Part shown: positions 18,359 through 27,046 of the stretch, piece by piece
Layout of the letters: each line of letters starts with the position of its first letter
Position numbering within the stretch: the stretch's first letter is position 1
Assembly: GCA_958349535.1 (NCBI GenBank)
Contig: CATWDJ010000002.1
Coordinates: 124,001-188,000, forward strand
Origin: Maccoyibacter sp900556645
GTDB taxonomy: Bacteria; Bacillota; Clostridia; Lachnospirales; Lachnospiraceae
Direction of reading: 5' to 3'
DNA: 64,000 nucleotides
Translations under genes and position numbers: made by a program
Notes under the pieces: model-generated
What the model was told of the DNA's origin: nothing
The model's database searches: none
The model's input: only the letters and a program-made list of their open reading frames with translations

Positions 18359-19917
18359 GAAATCAGGGAGTGTCCCTGATAGAATTATTGGTGGTCATTG
18401 CCATTATTGCCATTGTAGGCGGATTGATTGCAGGATTTATCATGACAAGTACCAAAGCCTATAAATCTGCGGATAAAGAGATAAATCTGCAATATGAGGC
18501 ACAACTGGCAGTCAATCAGATTCGGGATTATATCATTGATGCCAATGCCAATATCAGCCAAAGCGAGGATACATATAGTATTTACAACCGGACAGAGGAA
18601 GGATATACCAGAGAAACCCTGTCATGGGATGCATCCAAGCAGGCTATTTTCTATGAAAAGTGGAAAAAAGATAAAACGGACAGTCAGGAGGTTGTCCAGA
18701 CAGAAGCGGTAAAGCTGGCAGACTATGTAGATGACTTTTCCATGGATTTGAGCAAGGCAGAGGAGGAACGGAAGGTTGAGATAGCTCTGAGTATGAGCTA
18801 TCAGGGAAAGGAATACAGTACCAGCAGTATTATAAATCTGCGAAATGCGATTTTGGTAAATGATACCAAGAAAGAATATGATACACCGGTGGAAGAGGAA
18901 GTTTCTACTGTAACGGAAGTAAGGGTAACTACTTCCAAATATACGATATTGCCGGGAAATGAACAGCCTTTTATTGCAGAAGTAGAGGGAAATTATTATC
19001 CGTCCAAGGCTGTGGTATGGTCCGTAGAGGTGTTGGATGGCAGCGGTCCTGTCATCGGTACGAAACTGGAGGCAACGGCAGATAATGTGGCAATTTTGAC
19101 GGTGGCATTGGGAGAAACTGCCAACAAACTGAGAATTACAGCCACTTCGGTGCAGAATCCAAATGTGTCGGGATATGTGGATATTGAGATTCATCACAAT
19201 GCCCTGACCATTACACCGGAAGAGGTATGGTTGGGGGTAACCAGTAATCATCGGGACCCGGACGGAAATTCTACGATTACTTCAACTTTTACAGCAAAAT
19301 TGGCATCGGGAACCTTAGATGGAAATGCTGTATATTGGTATTCTCCGGAAGAGTCCGGCATTACAGGGAACGGTAGCAAAAAGACTGTCAGAATCGGAGC
19401 AAGTGATACCGGGAAACTGTTTCATATTTTAGCACAGACCACGGATCCGGATACAGGTACGATAATTGTTTCCAATGAAGCGGTGGTACATGCCGTAGCC
19501 ATAAATGCTGTGGACCAAAACGATAACCAAGTGACAAAGCTGGCAGAGGGCGAGAAGGCAACGCTGGTGATTATGGGAATGGAAACGGTTTCCGAGGGAA
19601 AGCTGAAGATAGCAAAAAACATATCTGAGATAAAGAATGGCAGCAGTGATGAATTCTATCTCTATGATACCAGAAATATTCTCAAGTTCACAAATGTGAG
19701 AAAGAATTATGACGGAACATGGGAATGTGATGTTTCTTTTGTATCAGACAGTAATTTCTGGGAATGGTTGTGGAATCCGGTATTTATGAATGCCCGTTCT
19801 ACCAGTATCGGTGTTTATCAAGGAGGAAGAACCAATGCCATAACAGATGACAATGGAAATAAGTTTGATTACGGCTTTACAATTTATAAAATGAGCATTG
19901 AATATTCATGGTGGTAA
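18313..19917 (+). CDS. PilW-like pseudopilin with C-terminal Ig-like domains
   Basis: A 534-residue protein whose class III signal reads GNQG then VSLIELLVVIAIIAIVGGL, with Glu5. Residues about 20-190 are a PilW/GspJ-like head. After a Thr/Val-rich linker near 200, residues about 205-400 look like bacterial Ig-like (Big) repeats: SKYTILPGNEQPFIAEV, VWSVEVLDGSG and LRITATSVQNP. Ordinary PilW proteins stop before this. The GTG at 18313 is used because AGAGGAGAG lies nine bases upstream and the leader would otherwise be missing. The Ig-like arm probably projects from the pilus tip. Confidence 0.75.
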   Translation: MYRNRSGDRKTYRNIGNQGVSLIELLVVIAIIAIVGGLIAGFIMTSTKAYKSADKEINLQYEAQLAVNQIRDYIIDANANISQSEDTYSIYNRTEEGYTRETLSWDASKQAIFYEKWKKDKTDSQEVVQTEAVKLADYVDDFSMDLSKAEEERKVEIALSMSYQGKEYSTSSIINLRNAILVNDTKKEYDTPVEEEVSTVTEVRVTTSKYTILPGNEQPFIAEVEGNYYPSKAVVWSVEVLDGSGPVIGTKLEATADNVAILTVALGETANKLRITATSVQNPNVSGYVDIEIHHNALTITPEEVWLGVTSNHRDPDGNSTITSTFTAKLASGTLDGNAVYWYSPEESGITGNGSKKTVRIGASDTGKLFHILAQTTDPDTGTIIVSNEAVVHAVAINAVDQNDNQVTKLAEGEKATLVIMGMETVSEGKLKIAKNISEIKNGSSDEFYLYDTRNILKFTNVRKNYDGTWECDVSFVSDSNFWEWLWNPVFMNARSTSIGVYQGGRTNAITDDNGNKFDYGFTIYKMSIEYSWW

Positions 19918-19919
19918 AT

Positions 19920-22900
19920 ATGACAGGGAAACTGGGAAAAACAAAGAAGAAAACAATCAAAATAGTGAGTATTGTCCTTGCGGCAGCATTGCTGGTGGGA
20001 GGAATCGGCGGCTATTGTCTTTTTTCTGTCAAGGCACAGGGAATATTGACCGGGTTAGAGAGTAAGGTATCCCAAAAGGTTGCCGGAAACGAAGCCTTTC
20101 GGATTTTGGAAGTTGTACCGGATGGCAGTAGAGGCGAGATTGGAAATCTGGTAAAAGGTCAGGAGGCAGATTTCCTTCAGGATAGGATGGATGATTATCT
20201 GTCTCAAAATCCGGGATTGACCAATTCAAAGGCAGTGCGGGAAGATTATATAAACAATGAATTAAGAGGAAAGTTGGCTGCCTACTGTGGCGATAATCTG
20301 CCTTTTTCCGGTAATGCATATTATTATCATGAAACTTATTTTCTCAAAGCGTGGGAGAATACAGCAGATTATCAAGTAATGACATTTTCATCGGAGCATT
20401 ATGAGACGGTAACCTTAAAAGGAAGCTATGAACTTGTCAGTGGTCAGGATGGAAATTATATGCCGAATTTCTCTAAGGTGCAGGCCAGTGACACCGGAAG
20501 CTACAAAGTAACCTTCTCCACAGAGGAGCGGACGGATACCACAGAGGAACTTTATCATCAGACCTATGTAATAAAAATAGAGGGAGGACAAACCGTATAT
20601 GAGGCGAAGACACCTTCAGGAGGGGAAACCGCCTATTATATCCGGGAATGCACCTATGTAGGAACCGGAAGTGCGGAAGGAAAATATAATCCGGTTCTGG
20701 ATACCTTAAAACCTTACTGTTATGTGGCAGAAGGCGGAGTTTATCAGTTTGTGCCGGATGACAGTCAATCGGAACAGACGGTGGAGATAGGAAAAGTTTT
20801 TTATCAGGGCGGAATGACTAACAATGACTGGTTTCGTACGAAGATATTGGCAAGTGCCAACAGCAGTAGGTTACAGTTTGAAGTTACCACCATAACAGAG
20901 AGTGAGTTGGCTTCCTATGATTTATCCAATGTGGATATGCTGTATCTTTGTAGTGATACCACCGGTGGCGGACTCAATTATACCAATCCTCAGAATGTCT
21001 GGAATCGGGTAAAATCACTGGTGGATGCCAAGGTGCCATGTGTGTTGGATGCTCAGACCGGAATACAGCAGTATTGTGGAGATTATGCCACAGGCTACAG
21101 TAATCAGAATGATTTTGTTCAGGGAAGCCTGTACATTATGCAGACAAAGGCAAATGAATGGGAAGGAAGAAAACCCATCTATCATAATTTGTTGACGAAG
21201 CTTGGAAATACCGATGGCGTGGGAGAGGTTTCTTCTTTCATCAAAAGTGAGAATACCATGAGAAGTGGAGAGGATCGTCTGTCTGAAGATATTACCAGAT
21301 TATTTTTGTTACAGTATATCATTGACTATAGTCAGCAGAGAAATGTGGGAACCAAGGAAAGCTTTCATGTGTTGGAGATTCAGCCTACCAAATCTGCTAT
21401 GGCAGATACTCAGGGATTTCAGTTGACCAAAGAAAAAGTGGCTGAATGGGCAGGAATACCGGAAGACCAACAGGATATCATTACCATTACGACCATGTCC
21501 GCAGCAGAGTTTGTTGGAAAAACAGAAGACTTAAATAAGAATTATGATTTGATTTATATTGGAGCATGTATTGACGATTTCAACACCACAGGTTCCGGCA
21601 GCTCAAAATCCACAGTATATAATGATACCCGGATGAATGGCTTGATTTATAGCCATACGGGAGATTATGTGGTGGGAAAAAGGGACATTATCGGAATTTT
21701 GGATGTGGATTATGCCGCAGCCTACGAACATCAGGACTATACACCGAAACCTTATGCAAAATTGAAAAACTCTTATATTTACAACAATGGAGGAAGTGCT
21801 TTAACTGGATATTATAACTATGGAGAATACAGAACGGATTATACGGGTGGTGTATTGACCCAGCGGTTAGAGAATGTCAGCCTGTGGATGTACTATAATT
21901 TTGGAGAGAGAATCGGCAGCGGCAAATCTGTGGTAGCAGATTTGATGGTTTATCGGTACAGCGGAAATGATATTACCAAGACAAAAACCTCTGATTTAAT
22001 GGAGTATGTACAGGCAAATTATCCGGTGGTGGTATCCGATGCACTATATCAGACCGATAGCAACGGAAATAAAACGGTAAATACTGCGGCAGTGGACAAT
22101 ACCTCATATCTCTATGAGTTCTTAGAACAGGTAAAGGGAAATGAGAATATATTCAGTGTCCAGCAGGCAGAGAGAACCGGCAGTGCTATCAGAACCTATC
22201 TGAATTTACCGAAGCCGGAGATACAGTATTTTGATGTAGATAATCCGACGGACAGCGTAAAATATGAAGGAATTTCCACAGAAGCCGGAAACAGCTTTGA
22301 GGATGTATCCAAAATGAAAATTGATACCAGAGGAGGAAGTCAGACCGGAGTCTATACAGCCAGGGTAGGATTTACCTTGAACAGTTTGGTGGATTCTTCG
22401 GAGAGTACGACTTATACACCGGATTTTTACATTGATTTGAATGCTGATGGAAAATTTTTGGAGTCAGGGAATGGTGACAGCAGTGAGAAATTGGATTGTC
22501 TGATTTATAATTATGACACCGGAGAAGAGGCACCGAAGGATTCAATGGGAAATTATCAGTTGTCCAGTCAGGTGCGGTATGTATTGGAAAGAGAGATTCC
22601 GTCCTCCTATCTGGGAGTGCTGATGTGGAAATTGGAAATGAAGCAGTCTGCCAATCCATATGTGAGAACATCGGATATCCAGTATACCAAGGTGGATGGT
22701 ATCGGAAAGACAGAGACTGTCCGGGTATTACAAATCTACAGTCAGAACAGTAGTTCCAATAACACCATCATCAACCTGCAAAATGAGACAAGGATAAAAG
22801 AGTATCTGCGGGATGTGGAGAGTAAAACCGGATTAAAATTTGAAATCACTACGATTGGTGGTTATGATTTCAGCCGACAATATGCCACCAGTGCAGAGAA

Positions 22901-24407
22901 CTTTTATAAAAAATATTTGGAAGATTATGATATGCTGATTATTGGTTTTGCAGATAAGTATTATGATTTGGAAAATACCTATAACGGAATCGATGCCATT
23001 AAGCTCTTTATCAATTCGGGAAAAAGTGTGCTGTTTTCGCATGATACAACTTCTTACATCAATGTACCGGAGAGTAAGACCTACGAAGATATCCACTTAG
23101 CAGGATTTAGTGATGATTTAACAGCGATTCATGAGTGGGGTTATGATATGAACCAGACATTCCGGGATATTCTGGGAATGGATCGTTATGGAGTTGCTTC
23201 CAGTACCAATGATGTCTTATCGGCACAGCAGGATTTGTTGAGACAGGGACAGCATTTGACCGTTGATAAGGACCATGCAGATGCAGAGGGAAACCGAGCG
23301 GCTGCGGTAAACAAGTGTAAAAACACAAAAGACAGCAATAAAATGGTGTATTTTACCACCAGAGGTATGACGGAGGGAAGTTTAAGCAGTAACCGTGACA
23401 TTGCCTATGCTGCTAATACCTATGATGCATCTACCGGAACGGCACAGGCATATGGACAGACCCAGGGATATACCAATGGCATCTTAAATCAACAATTAGT
23501 AACAGATACGAAATATCTGGATGCCTTTGGAAATAAACAACAGAAGACCAATCTAAAGAGCAGCCTGTCAGTTACCGGAAGTAATGCGTCAGGAATTGCC
23601 AAGACAGAGGTAACGTCTGTCAATGAGGGATTGATTACCCATTTTCCATATGAGATAGGCAGTCAGTTTACTTCGGCTACGACCCATTATCAGTATTATC
23701 AGTTGAATCTGGATCAGGATGATGACGGAGACGGAGAGGGCGATATGGTGGTATGGTACTGTATGTCCGGTTCCTCCGATGCCAATGCAAACAAGGTTTA
23801 TGGAAGCCTTCCAAATGATGCCCGTAACAATTATTATATTTATAACATAGGAAATGTAACCTATACCGGAATGGGACACACCAGCTTGAATCATTCAGGA
23901 AAAGACCTTGAGACAAAATTGTTTATCAATACCATGGTGGCAGCCTATAAGGCAGGAGTGGAGCCTCCGACGATAAAAATTTTGGAATCGGCAGAAAAGA
24001 CTTCCGGTGAGAAAAAATATGAATATATTACCTATGATAATGCAGCTAATGGTGCTTTGACGGGGGATGTTTCTTTCTACTTTACCATAACAGACCCGAA
24101 TCTGACTTCCGCACAAAAGAATCTTACGGTGGACTTTTCTTATAATCAGGGAAGTGCAGATGTGGCAATTGACCCGGCACAGGTGGAGGTTAGGGATGTT
24201 ACCACCAATACACCGGTTTCCGGTAGTTATACAGAGGGGCATGTTTATTATGCAACCATCCGTGGTATGGAAAGTTTGATACAGCAGGAGGACCTTCAGA
24301 TAAAAGCTACGGTGCATTGTTCCTTCAATTATTACGGAAAGGTGGAAGAACATACTGCAACGGCGGGACTTACGGTTGTGAAATCTGAGTTATTTAACCT
24401 GAATTAG
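19920..24407 (+). CDS. giant secreted pilus-operon protein (DUF5057-like) with threefold repeat
   Basis: A 1495-residue protein, the largest in the window and last gene of the pilus run. A basic N-terminus and one hydrophobic helix (residues about 12-35) form a signal peptide or anchor; there is no class III pilin signal. A pattern recurs three times: a strand such as FRILEVVPD, FHVLEIQP or VRVLQIYS, then a F-x-h-T-T-h strand, then YDLIYIG, DMLYLCSD or YDMLIIG, starting near 60, 480 and 930. Acidic loops DLNADGKF (about 840) and DQDDDGDGEGD (about 1260) look calcium-binding. From memory it matches proteins called DUF5057 in Lachnospiraceae; function unknown. Starts at 19908 or 19911 are also possible. 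Confidence 0.7.
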   Translation: MTGKLGKTKKKTIKIVSIVLAAALLVGGIGGYCLFSVKAQGILTGLESKVSQKVAGNEAFRILEVVPDGSRGEIGNLVKGQEADFLQDRMDDYLSQNPGLTNSKAVREDYINNELRGKLAAYCGDNLPFSGNAYYYHETYFLKAWENTADYQVMTFSSEHYETVTLKGSYELVSGQDGNYMPNFSKVQASDTGSYKVTFSTEERTDTTEELYHQTYVIKIEGGQTVYEAKTPSGGETAYYIRECTYVGTGSAEGKYNPVLDTLKPYCYVAEGGVYQFVPDDSQSEQTVEIGKVFYQGGMTNNDWFRTKILASANSSRLQFEVTTITESELASYDLSNVDMLYLCSDTTGGGLNYTNPQNVWNRVKSLVDAKVPCVLDAQTGIQQYCGDYATGYSNQNDFVQGSLYIMQTKANEWEGRKPIYHNLLTKLGNTDGVGEVSSFIKSENTMRSGEDRLSEDITRLFLLQYIIDYSQQRNVGTKESFHVLEIQPTKSAMADTQGFQLTKEKVAEWAGIPEDQQDIITITTMSAAEFVGKTEDLNKNYDLIYIGACIDDFNTTGSGSSKSTVYNDTRMNGLIYSHTGDYVVGKRDIIGILDVDYAAAYEHQDYTPKPYAKLKNSYIYNNGGSALTGYYNYGEYRTDYTGGVLTQRLENVSLWMYYNFGERIGSGKSVVADLMVYRYSGNDITKTKTSDLMEYVQANYPVVVSDALYQTDSNGNKTVNTAAVDNTSYLYEFLEQVKGNENIFSVQQAERTGSAIRTYLNLPKPEIQYFDVDNPTDSVKYEGISTEAGNSFEDVSKMKIDTRGGSQTGVYTARVGFTLNSLVDSSESTTYTPDFYIDLNADGKFLESGNGDSSEKLDCLIYNYDTGEEAPKDSMGNYQLSSQVRYVLEREIPSSYLGVLMWKLEMKQSANPYVRTSDIQYTKVDGIGKTETVRVLQIYSQNSSSNNTIINLQNETRIKEYLRDVESKTGLKFEITTIGGYDFSRQYATSAENFYKKYLEDYDMLIIGFADKYYDLENTYNGIDAIKLFINSGKSVLFSHDTTSYINVPESKTYEDIHLAGFSDDLTAIHEWGYDMNQTFRDILGMDRYGVASSTNDVLSAQQDLLRQGQHLTVDKDHADAEGNRAAAVNKCKNTKDSNKMVYFTTRGMTEGSLSSNRDIAYAANTYDASTGTAQAYGQTQGYTNGILNQQLVTDTKYLDAFGNKQQKTNLKSSLSVTGSNASGIAKTEVTSVNEGLITHFPYEIGSQFTSATTHYQYYQLNLDQDDDGDGEGDMVVWYCMSGSSDANANKVYGSLPNDARNNYYIYNIGNVTYTGMGHTSLNHSGKDLETKLFINTMVAAYKAGVEPPTIKILESAEKTSGEKKYEYITYDNAANGALTGDVSFYFTITDPNLTSAQKNLTVDFSYNQGSADVAIDPAQVEVRDVTTNTPVSGSYTEGHVYYATIRGMESLIQQEDLQIKATVHCSFNYYGKVEEHTATAGLTVVKSELFNLN

Positions 24408-24460
24408 TAATGACAAATAATTAACAATTATTAAATCTTTCTAAAAAATAAATAGCTTTG

Positions 24461-24489
24461 TTGACACACTATTTTCCAGGATGTAACAT
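24461..24489 (+). promoter_or_regulatory. promoter of the zinc-ribbon/DUF5685/J-protein genes
   Basis: TTGACA at 24461-24466 and TAACAT at 24484-24489 are 17 bases apart. This suggests that the three downstream genes are transcribed separately from the pilus operon. Just before it, AATAATT-AAC-AATTATT at 24416-24432 is an AT-only inverted repeat that makes at best a weak terminator. Confidence 0.6.
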
Positions 24490-24537
24490 ATTCCTTGATA
24501 ATAAACGAAAAAGCGATGCAGGAGGAACTGATACAAT

Positions 24538-24939
24538 ATGAGAATGCGTGAGAGAATGCAGGGCTTTATGGCGGGGAGATATGGGACAGACCAGTTGTCA
24601 AAGTTGATTCTTTGGATTTCTCTGGCATGTCTGGCGGTGTCCATGTTTACAAGACTGAACGTATTTTATATTCTGGGTCTTGTTCTTCTGATATATACTT
24701 ATTACCGTATGTTTTCCAGAAATGTGGCGAAACGGTATGCGGAGAACCAGAAATATCTGAACTGGCGTTACGGTTTTGCCGTAAGAAGAAACAAAAGGAA
24801 AGTACACTGGGAACAGAGAAAGATTTACCGTTTTTATAAATGTCCGCAATGCAGACAGAAGGTAAGAGTTCCAAAGGGAAAAGGCAAAGTGGCAATTACC
24901 TGTCCAAAATGCCGGATGGAATTCGTCAGAAAGAGCTGA
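24538..24939 (+). CDS. small membrane protein with C-terminal zinc ribbon
   Basis: A 133-residue protein. Two adjacent hydrophobic segments (about residues 20-37 and 40-58) precede a basic linker. A CPQC...CPKC zinc ribbon at about residues 101-125 ends the protein. AGGAGG lies about 12 bases before the ATG. It heads a three-gene group with the DUF5685-like and J-domain proteins. Similar proteins are widespread hypotheticals in Lachnospiraceae; no function can be assigned from sequence. Confidence 0.75.
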   Translation: MRMRERMQGFMAGRYGTDQLSKLILWISLACLAVSMFTRLNVFYILGLVLLIYTYYRMFSRNVAKRYAENQKYLNWRYGFAVRRNKRKVHWEQRKIYRFYKCPQCRQKVRVPKGKGKVAITCPKCRMEFVRKS

Positions 24940-24955
24940 TACGAAGGAGAAAGGT

Positions 24956-25819
24956 ATGTTTGGATATATCAATATTAACAGAGGGCAGTTATCGGAAGAA
25001 GATAAGAAGGCATATCAGGCATATTACTGTGGATTGTGTCGGAATCTGAAAAGTAACTGTGGGATGAAGGGGCAGGCACTACTTACCTATGACATGACTT
25101 TTTTGATTGTGTTGTTGACCGGTTTGTATGAACTGGAAAATCAGAAAAAAAGATTTACCTGTGCCATCCATCCAACGAAGCGTCAATTGGCATATATCAA
25201 TGAGGCTACTGATTATGCAGCAGACATGAATGTGATATTGGCATATGAGAATTTTGGGGATGATTGGCGGGATCGTCATTCTGTTCCCAAATTAGCATAT
25301 ATGAAGATACTGGATAAGGATTATCAGAGAATCTATTTGAAATATCCCAGACAGGTAGAGGCAATTCAGCATTACATTGAAAAACTGGAAGAGGCTGAAG
25401 AAGCAAAGGAATATAATATTGATGCAGTAGCAGGTCTTACCGGCGAGATGCTGGGGGAGATATTTGCATGGAAGGATGATGAGTGGAGCGAGGAACTCCG
25501 GTGTTTCGGATATTATTTGGGAAAATTCATCTATTTGATGGATGCCTATGAGGATTTGGAGAAAGATACCAAAAATCATAGCTTCAATGTGCTTCGTCCA
25601 ATGTACAAAAGTGACCCGGAGAATTTTGATTCTTTCTGCAAGTTGATGTTAACCAGTATGTTATCCGAATGTGCAAAATCCTTTGAGAGATTACCGATTC
25701 TCATGCATGGGGAGATTATAAGGAATATTCTTTATTCAGGAGTGTGGAGCAAATACGAATATCTTCAGTTGAAGAAAAAGAAGAAAAAGAAACAGACTAC
25801 TTCATTAAGGAGACGTTAG
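24956..25819 (+). CDS. DUF5685-like protein
   Basis: A 287-residue, mostly helical protein starting MFGYININRGQLSEEDKKAY followed by a CGLC motif near residue 25. A DAYEDLEKD segment near 198 has the spacing of the Asp-rich motifs in all-helical isoprenoid-synthase-like folds, though the match is too weak for a functional call. It lies 16 bases after the zinc-ribbon gene and ends one base before the J-domain gene, so the three are probably co-translated. From memory it matches the DUF5685 family. The lysine-rich tail is low complexity. Role unknown. Confidence 0.72.
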   Translation: MFGYININRGQLSEEDKKAYQAYYCGLCRNLKSNCGMKGQALLTYDMTFLIVLLTGLYELENQKKRFTCAIHPTKRQLAYINEATDYAADMNVILAYENFGDDWRDRHSVPKLAYMKILDKDYQRIYLKYPRQVEAIQHYIEKLEEAEEAKEYNIDAVAGLTGEMLGEIFAWKDDEWSEELRCFGYYLGKFIYLMDAYEDLEKDTKNHSFNVLRPMYKSDPENFDSFCKLMLTSMLSECAKSFERLPILMHGEIIRNILYSGVWSKYEYLQLKKKKKKKQTTSLRRR

Positions 25820-25820
25820 A

Positions 25821-26207
25821 ATGATGAATCCCTATAGTGTGCTGGGAGTCTCGCCCAGTGCCACAGAAGAGGAAATAAAAAAAGCATACCGTGCACTTAG
25901 CAGAAAATACCACCCGGATGCCAACATTAACAATCCCAACAAGGAGCAGGCAGAAGAGAAGTTCAAAGAGGTGCAGCAGGCATATGAACAGATTATGAAA
26001 GAACGCCAGCAGGGAACCGGACAGCAATATGGCGGTTACCAAAATGGAAGTTATGGACAGAACAGTAATCCTTTTGAAAATGGTGATTTCTGGTATGAGA
26101 ATATGAGAGGAAACTATGAGAGTCCATATCAGGGAACCGGAAACTGGTGTATGAGTATGTTGCTTTTAAATATGCTTTGTAACTGTTGTTGTTTAAGACC
26201 ATGCTAA
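25821..26207 (+). CDS. J-domain (DnaJ-like) protein with cysteine-rich tail
   Basis: A 128-residue protein. Residues 3-65 are a J domain with the HPD motif (RKYHPDAN), which stimulates Hsp70/DnaK ATPase. A Gly/Gln/Asn-rich stretch follows, then a short hydrophobic tail ending LLNMLCNCCCLRPC. There is no DnaJ zinc-finger or substrate domain, so it is a specialised co-chaperone. The tail could be a membrane anchor or metal site. It follows the DUF5685-like gene by one base, and AAGGAG lies nine bases before the first ATG. Confidence 0.85.
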   Translation: MMNPYSVLGVSPSATEEEIKKAYRALSRKYHPDANINNPNKEQAEEKFKEVQQAYEQIMKERQQGTGQQYGGYQNGSYGQNSNPFENGDFWYENMRGNYESPYQGTGNWCMSMLLLNMLCNCCCLRPC

Positions 26208-26210
26208 TAT

Positions 26211-26250
26211 AGATGGGATAGTGGATGAATCCATATCCCATCTACTTTTT
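26211..26250 (+). terminator. rho-independent terminator after the J-domain gene
   Basis: AGATGGGATA at 26211-26220 pairs with TATCCCATCT at 26234-26243, with an inner TGGA/TCCA extension, and a T-rich run follows. Confidence 0.85.
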
Positions 26251-26354
26251 AAAAAATTCTTTTTATCTAAAAAATATCATTAAATCATTTTTCTATATTA
26301 ATTTTCACACATTTATTTTTACATTTTTCAATAGGTAGACTTTTTTAAGTTCCA

Positions 26355-26383
26355 TAGACTTTCACAGAAAAACATGTTATTCT
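26355..26383 (+). promoter_or_regulatory. promoter of the coiled-coil repeat gene
   Basis: TAGACT at 26355-26360 and TATTCT at 26378-26383 have a 17-base spacer in a very AT-rich region. AAAGGGGA follows before the ATG at 26407. The -35 match is moderate. Confidence 0.5.
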
Positions 26384-26406
26384 AAAAAACGAAAGGGGAT
26401 ATTGCC

Positions 26407-26964
26407 ATGGATAATAATGAGTTATTAGTGAAATTTGCAGATATTTTGGACCAAAAACTAGAAACGGTTCTGGACCAAAAACTAGAAACGGTTTTGGATC
26501 AAAAATTAGAAACGATTCTGGACCAAAAATTAGAAACAGTTTTGGACAGAAAATTTGAAGAGAATTTGAAACCGATACATGACCGTCTGGATGGGATAGA
26601 TGAACGACTGGATAAAGTAGAAGAGCGACTGGATGGGATAGATGAACGACTGGATAAAGTAGAAGAGCGACTGGATGGGATAGATGAACGGCTGGATAAA
26701 GTAGAAGAGCGTCTGGATGGGATAGATGAACGTTTGGATAAGGTAGAAGACCGTCTGGATGGAATGGACACCAGACTGCGAAAAGTCGAGATACAGATGG
26801 AACATGAGGTGGTACCGAGGTTGCAGGTTATAGAAAACTGCTATTTAGATACATTTCAGCGATATCAACAAGGCGGAGAAGATATAGATGCCTTGAAAGA
26901 GGATATGGTGATTGTAAAAAAAGTAGTAGCAGAGCATAGTGTAAAATTAAAAAATATTTCATAA
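26407..26964 (+). CDS. coiled-coil protein made of tandem repeats
   Basis: A 185-residue soluble protein with no signal or membrane segment. Residues 15-54 are five copies of an 8-residue unit (DQKLETVL). Residues 60-129 are about five copies of a 14-residue unit (RLDGIDERLDKVEE), two heptads each, which predicts a long continuous coiled coil. The C-terminus (about 130-185) is unique and helical. Function unknown; similar proteins with other copy numbers occur in Clostridia. AAAGGGGA is a good ribosome site. It is a single-gene unit between two terminators. Confidence 0.85.
   Translation: MDNNELLVKFADILDQKLETVLDQKLETVLDQKLETILDQKLETVLDRKFEENLKPIHDRLDGIDERLDKVEERLDGIDERLDKVEERLDGIDERLDKVEERLDGIDERLDKVEDRLDGMDTRLRKVEIQMEHEVVPRLQVIENCYLDTFQRYQQGGEDIDALKEDMVIVKKVVAEHSVKLKNIS
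26449..26568 (+). repeat. five tandem 24-bp repeats in the coiled-coil gene
   Basis: Five in-frame 24-base units start at 26449, 26473, 26497, 26521 and 26545. The first two differ at one position and the fifth is the most diverged. The 8-residue period is not a heptad, so this part may be a stutter-type helix. Confidence 0.9.
26584..26793 (+). repeat. five tandem 42-bp repeats in the coiled-coil gene
   Basis: Units start at 26584, 26626, 26668, 26710 and 26752; the first four are nearly identical at base level and the last is diverged. Near-identity including synonymous sites implies recent expansion or homogenisation, so copy number may vary between strains. Confidence 0.92.
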
Positions 26965-26997
26965 TACATAGGAAAAGTCTATTGGAATAAAAAAGAA

Positions 26998-27029
26998 AAA
27001 CGGTTTTGGGAAACATCCCAAAACCGTTT
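26998..27029 (-). terminator. terminator of argG, possibly bidirectional
   Basis: A 14-base perfect stem, 26998-27011 with 27016-27029, and a four-base loop. On the minus strand it is followed by a T-rich run, as needed for argG; it also closes the coiled-coil gene from the other side. Confidence 0.88.
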
Positions 27030-27046
27030 CTGACTTTTCGGTAAAA

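Noticed and set aside
18622..19251. 209-residue minus-strand open frame
   Set aside because: Shadow of the PilW-like gene with shadow-type composition (His, Arg, Ile).
26449..26793. CRISPR-like tandem repeats
   Set aside because: The repeats are contiguous, without unique spacers, and in frame inside a coding gene.
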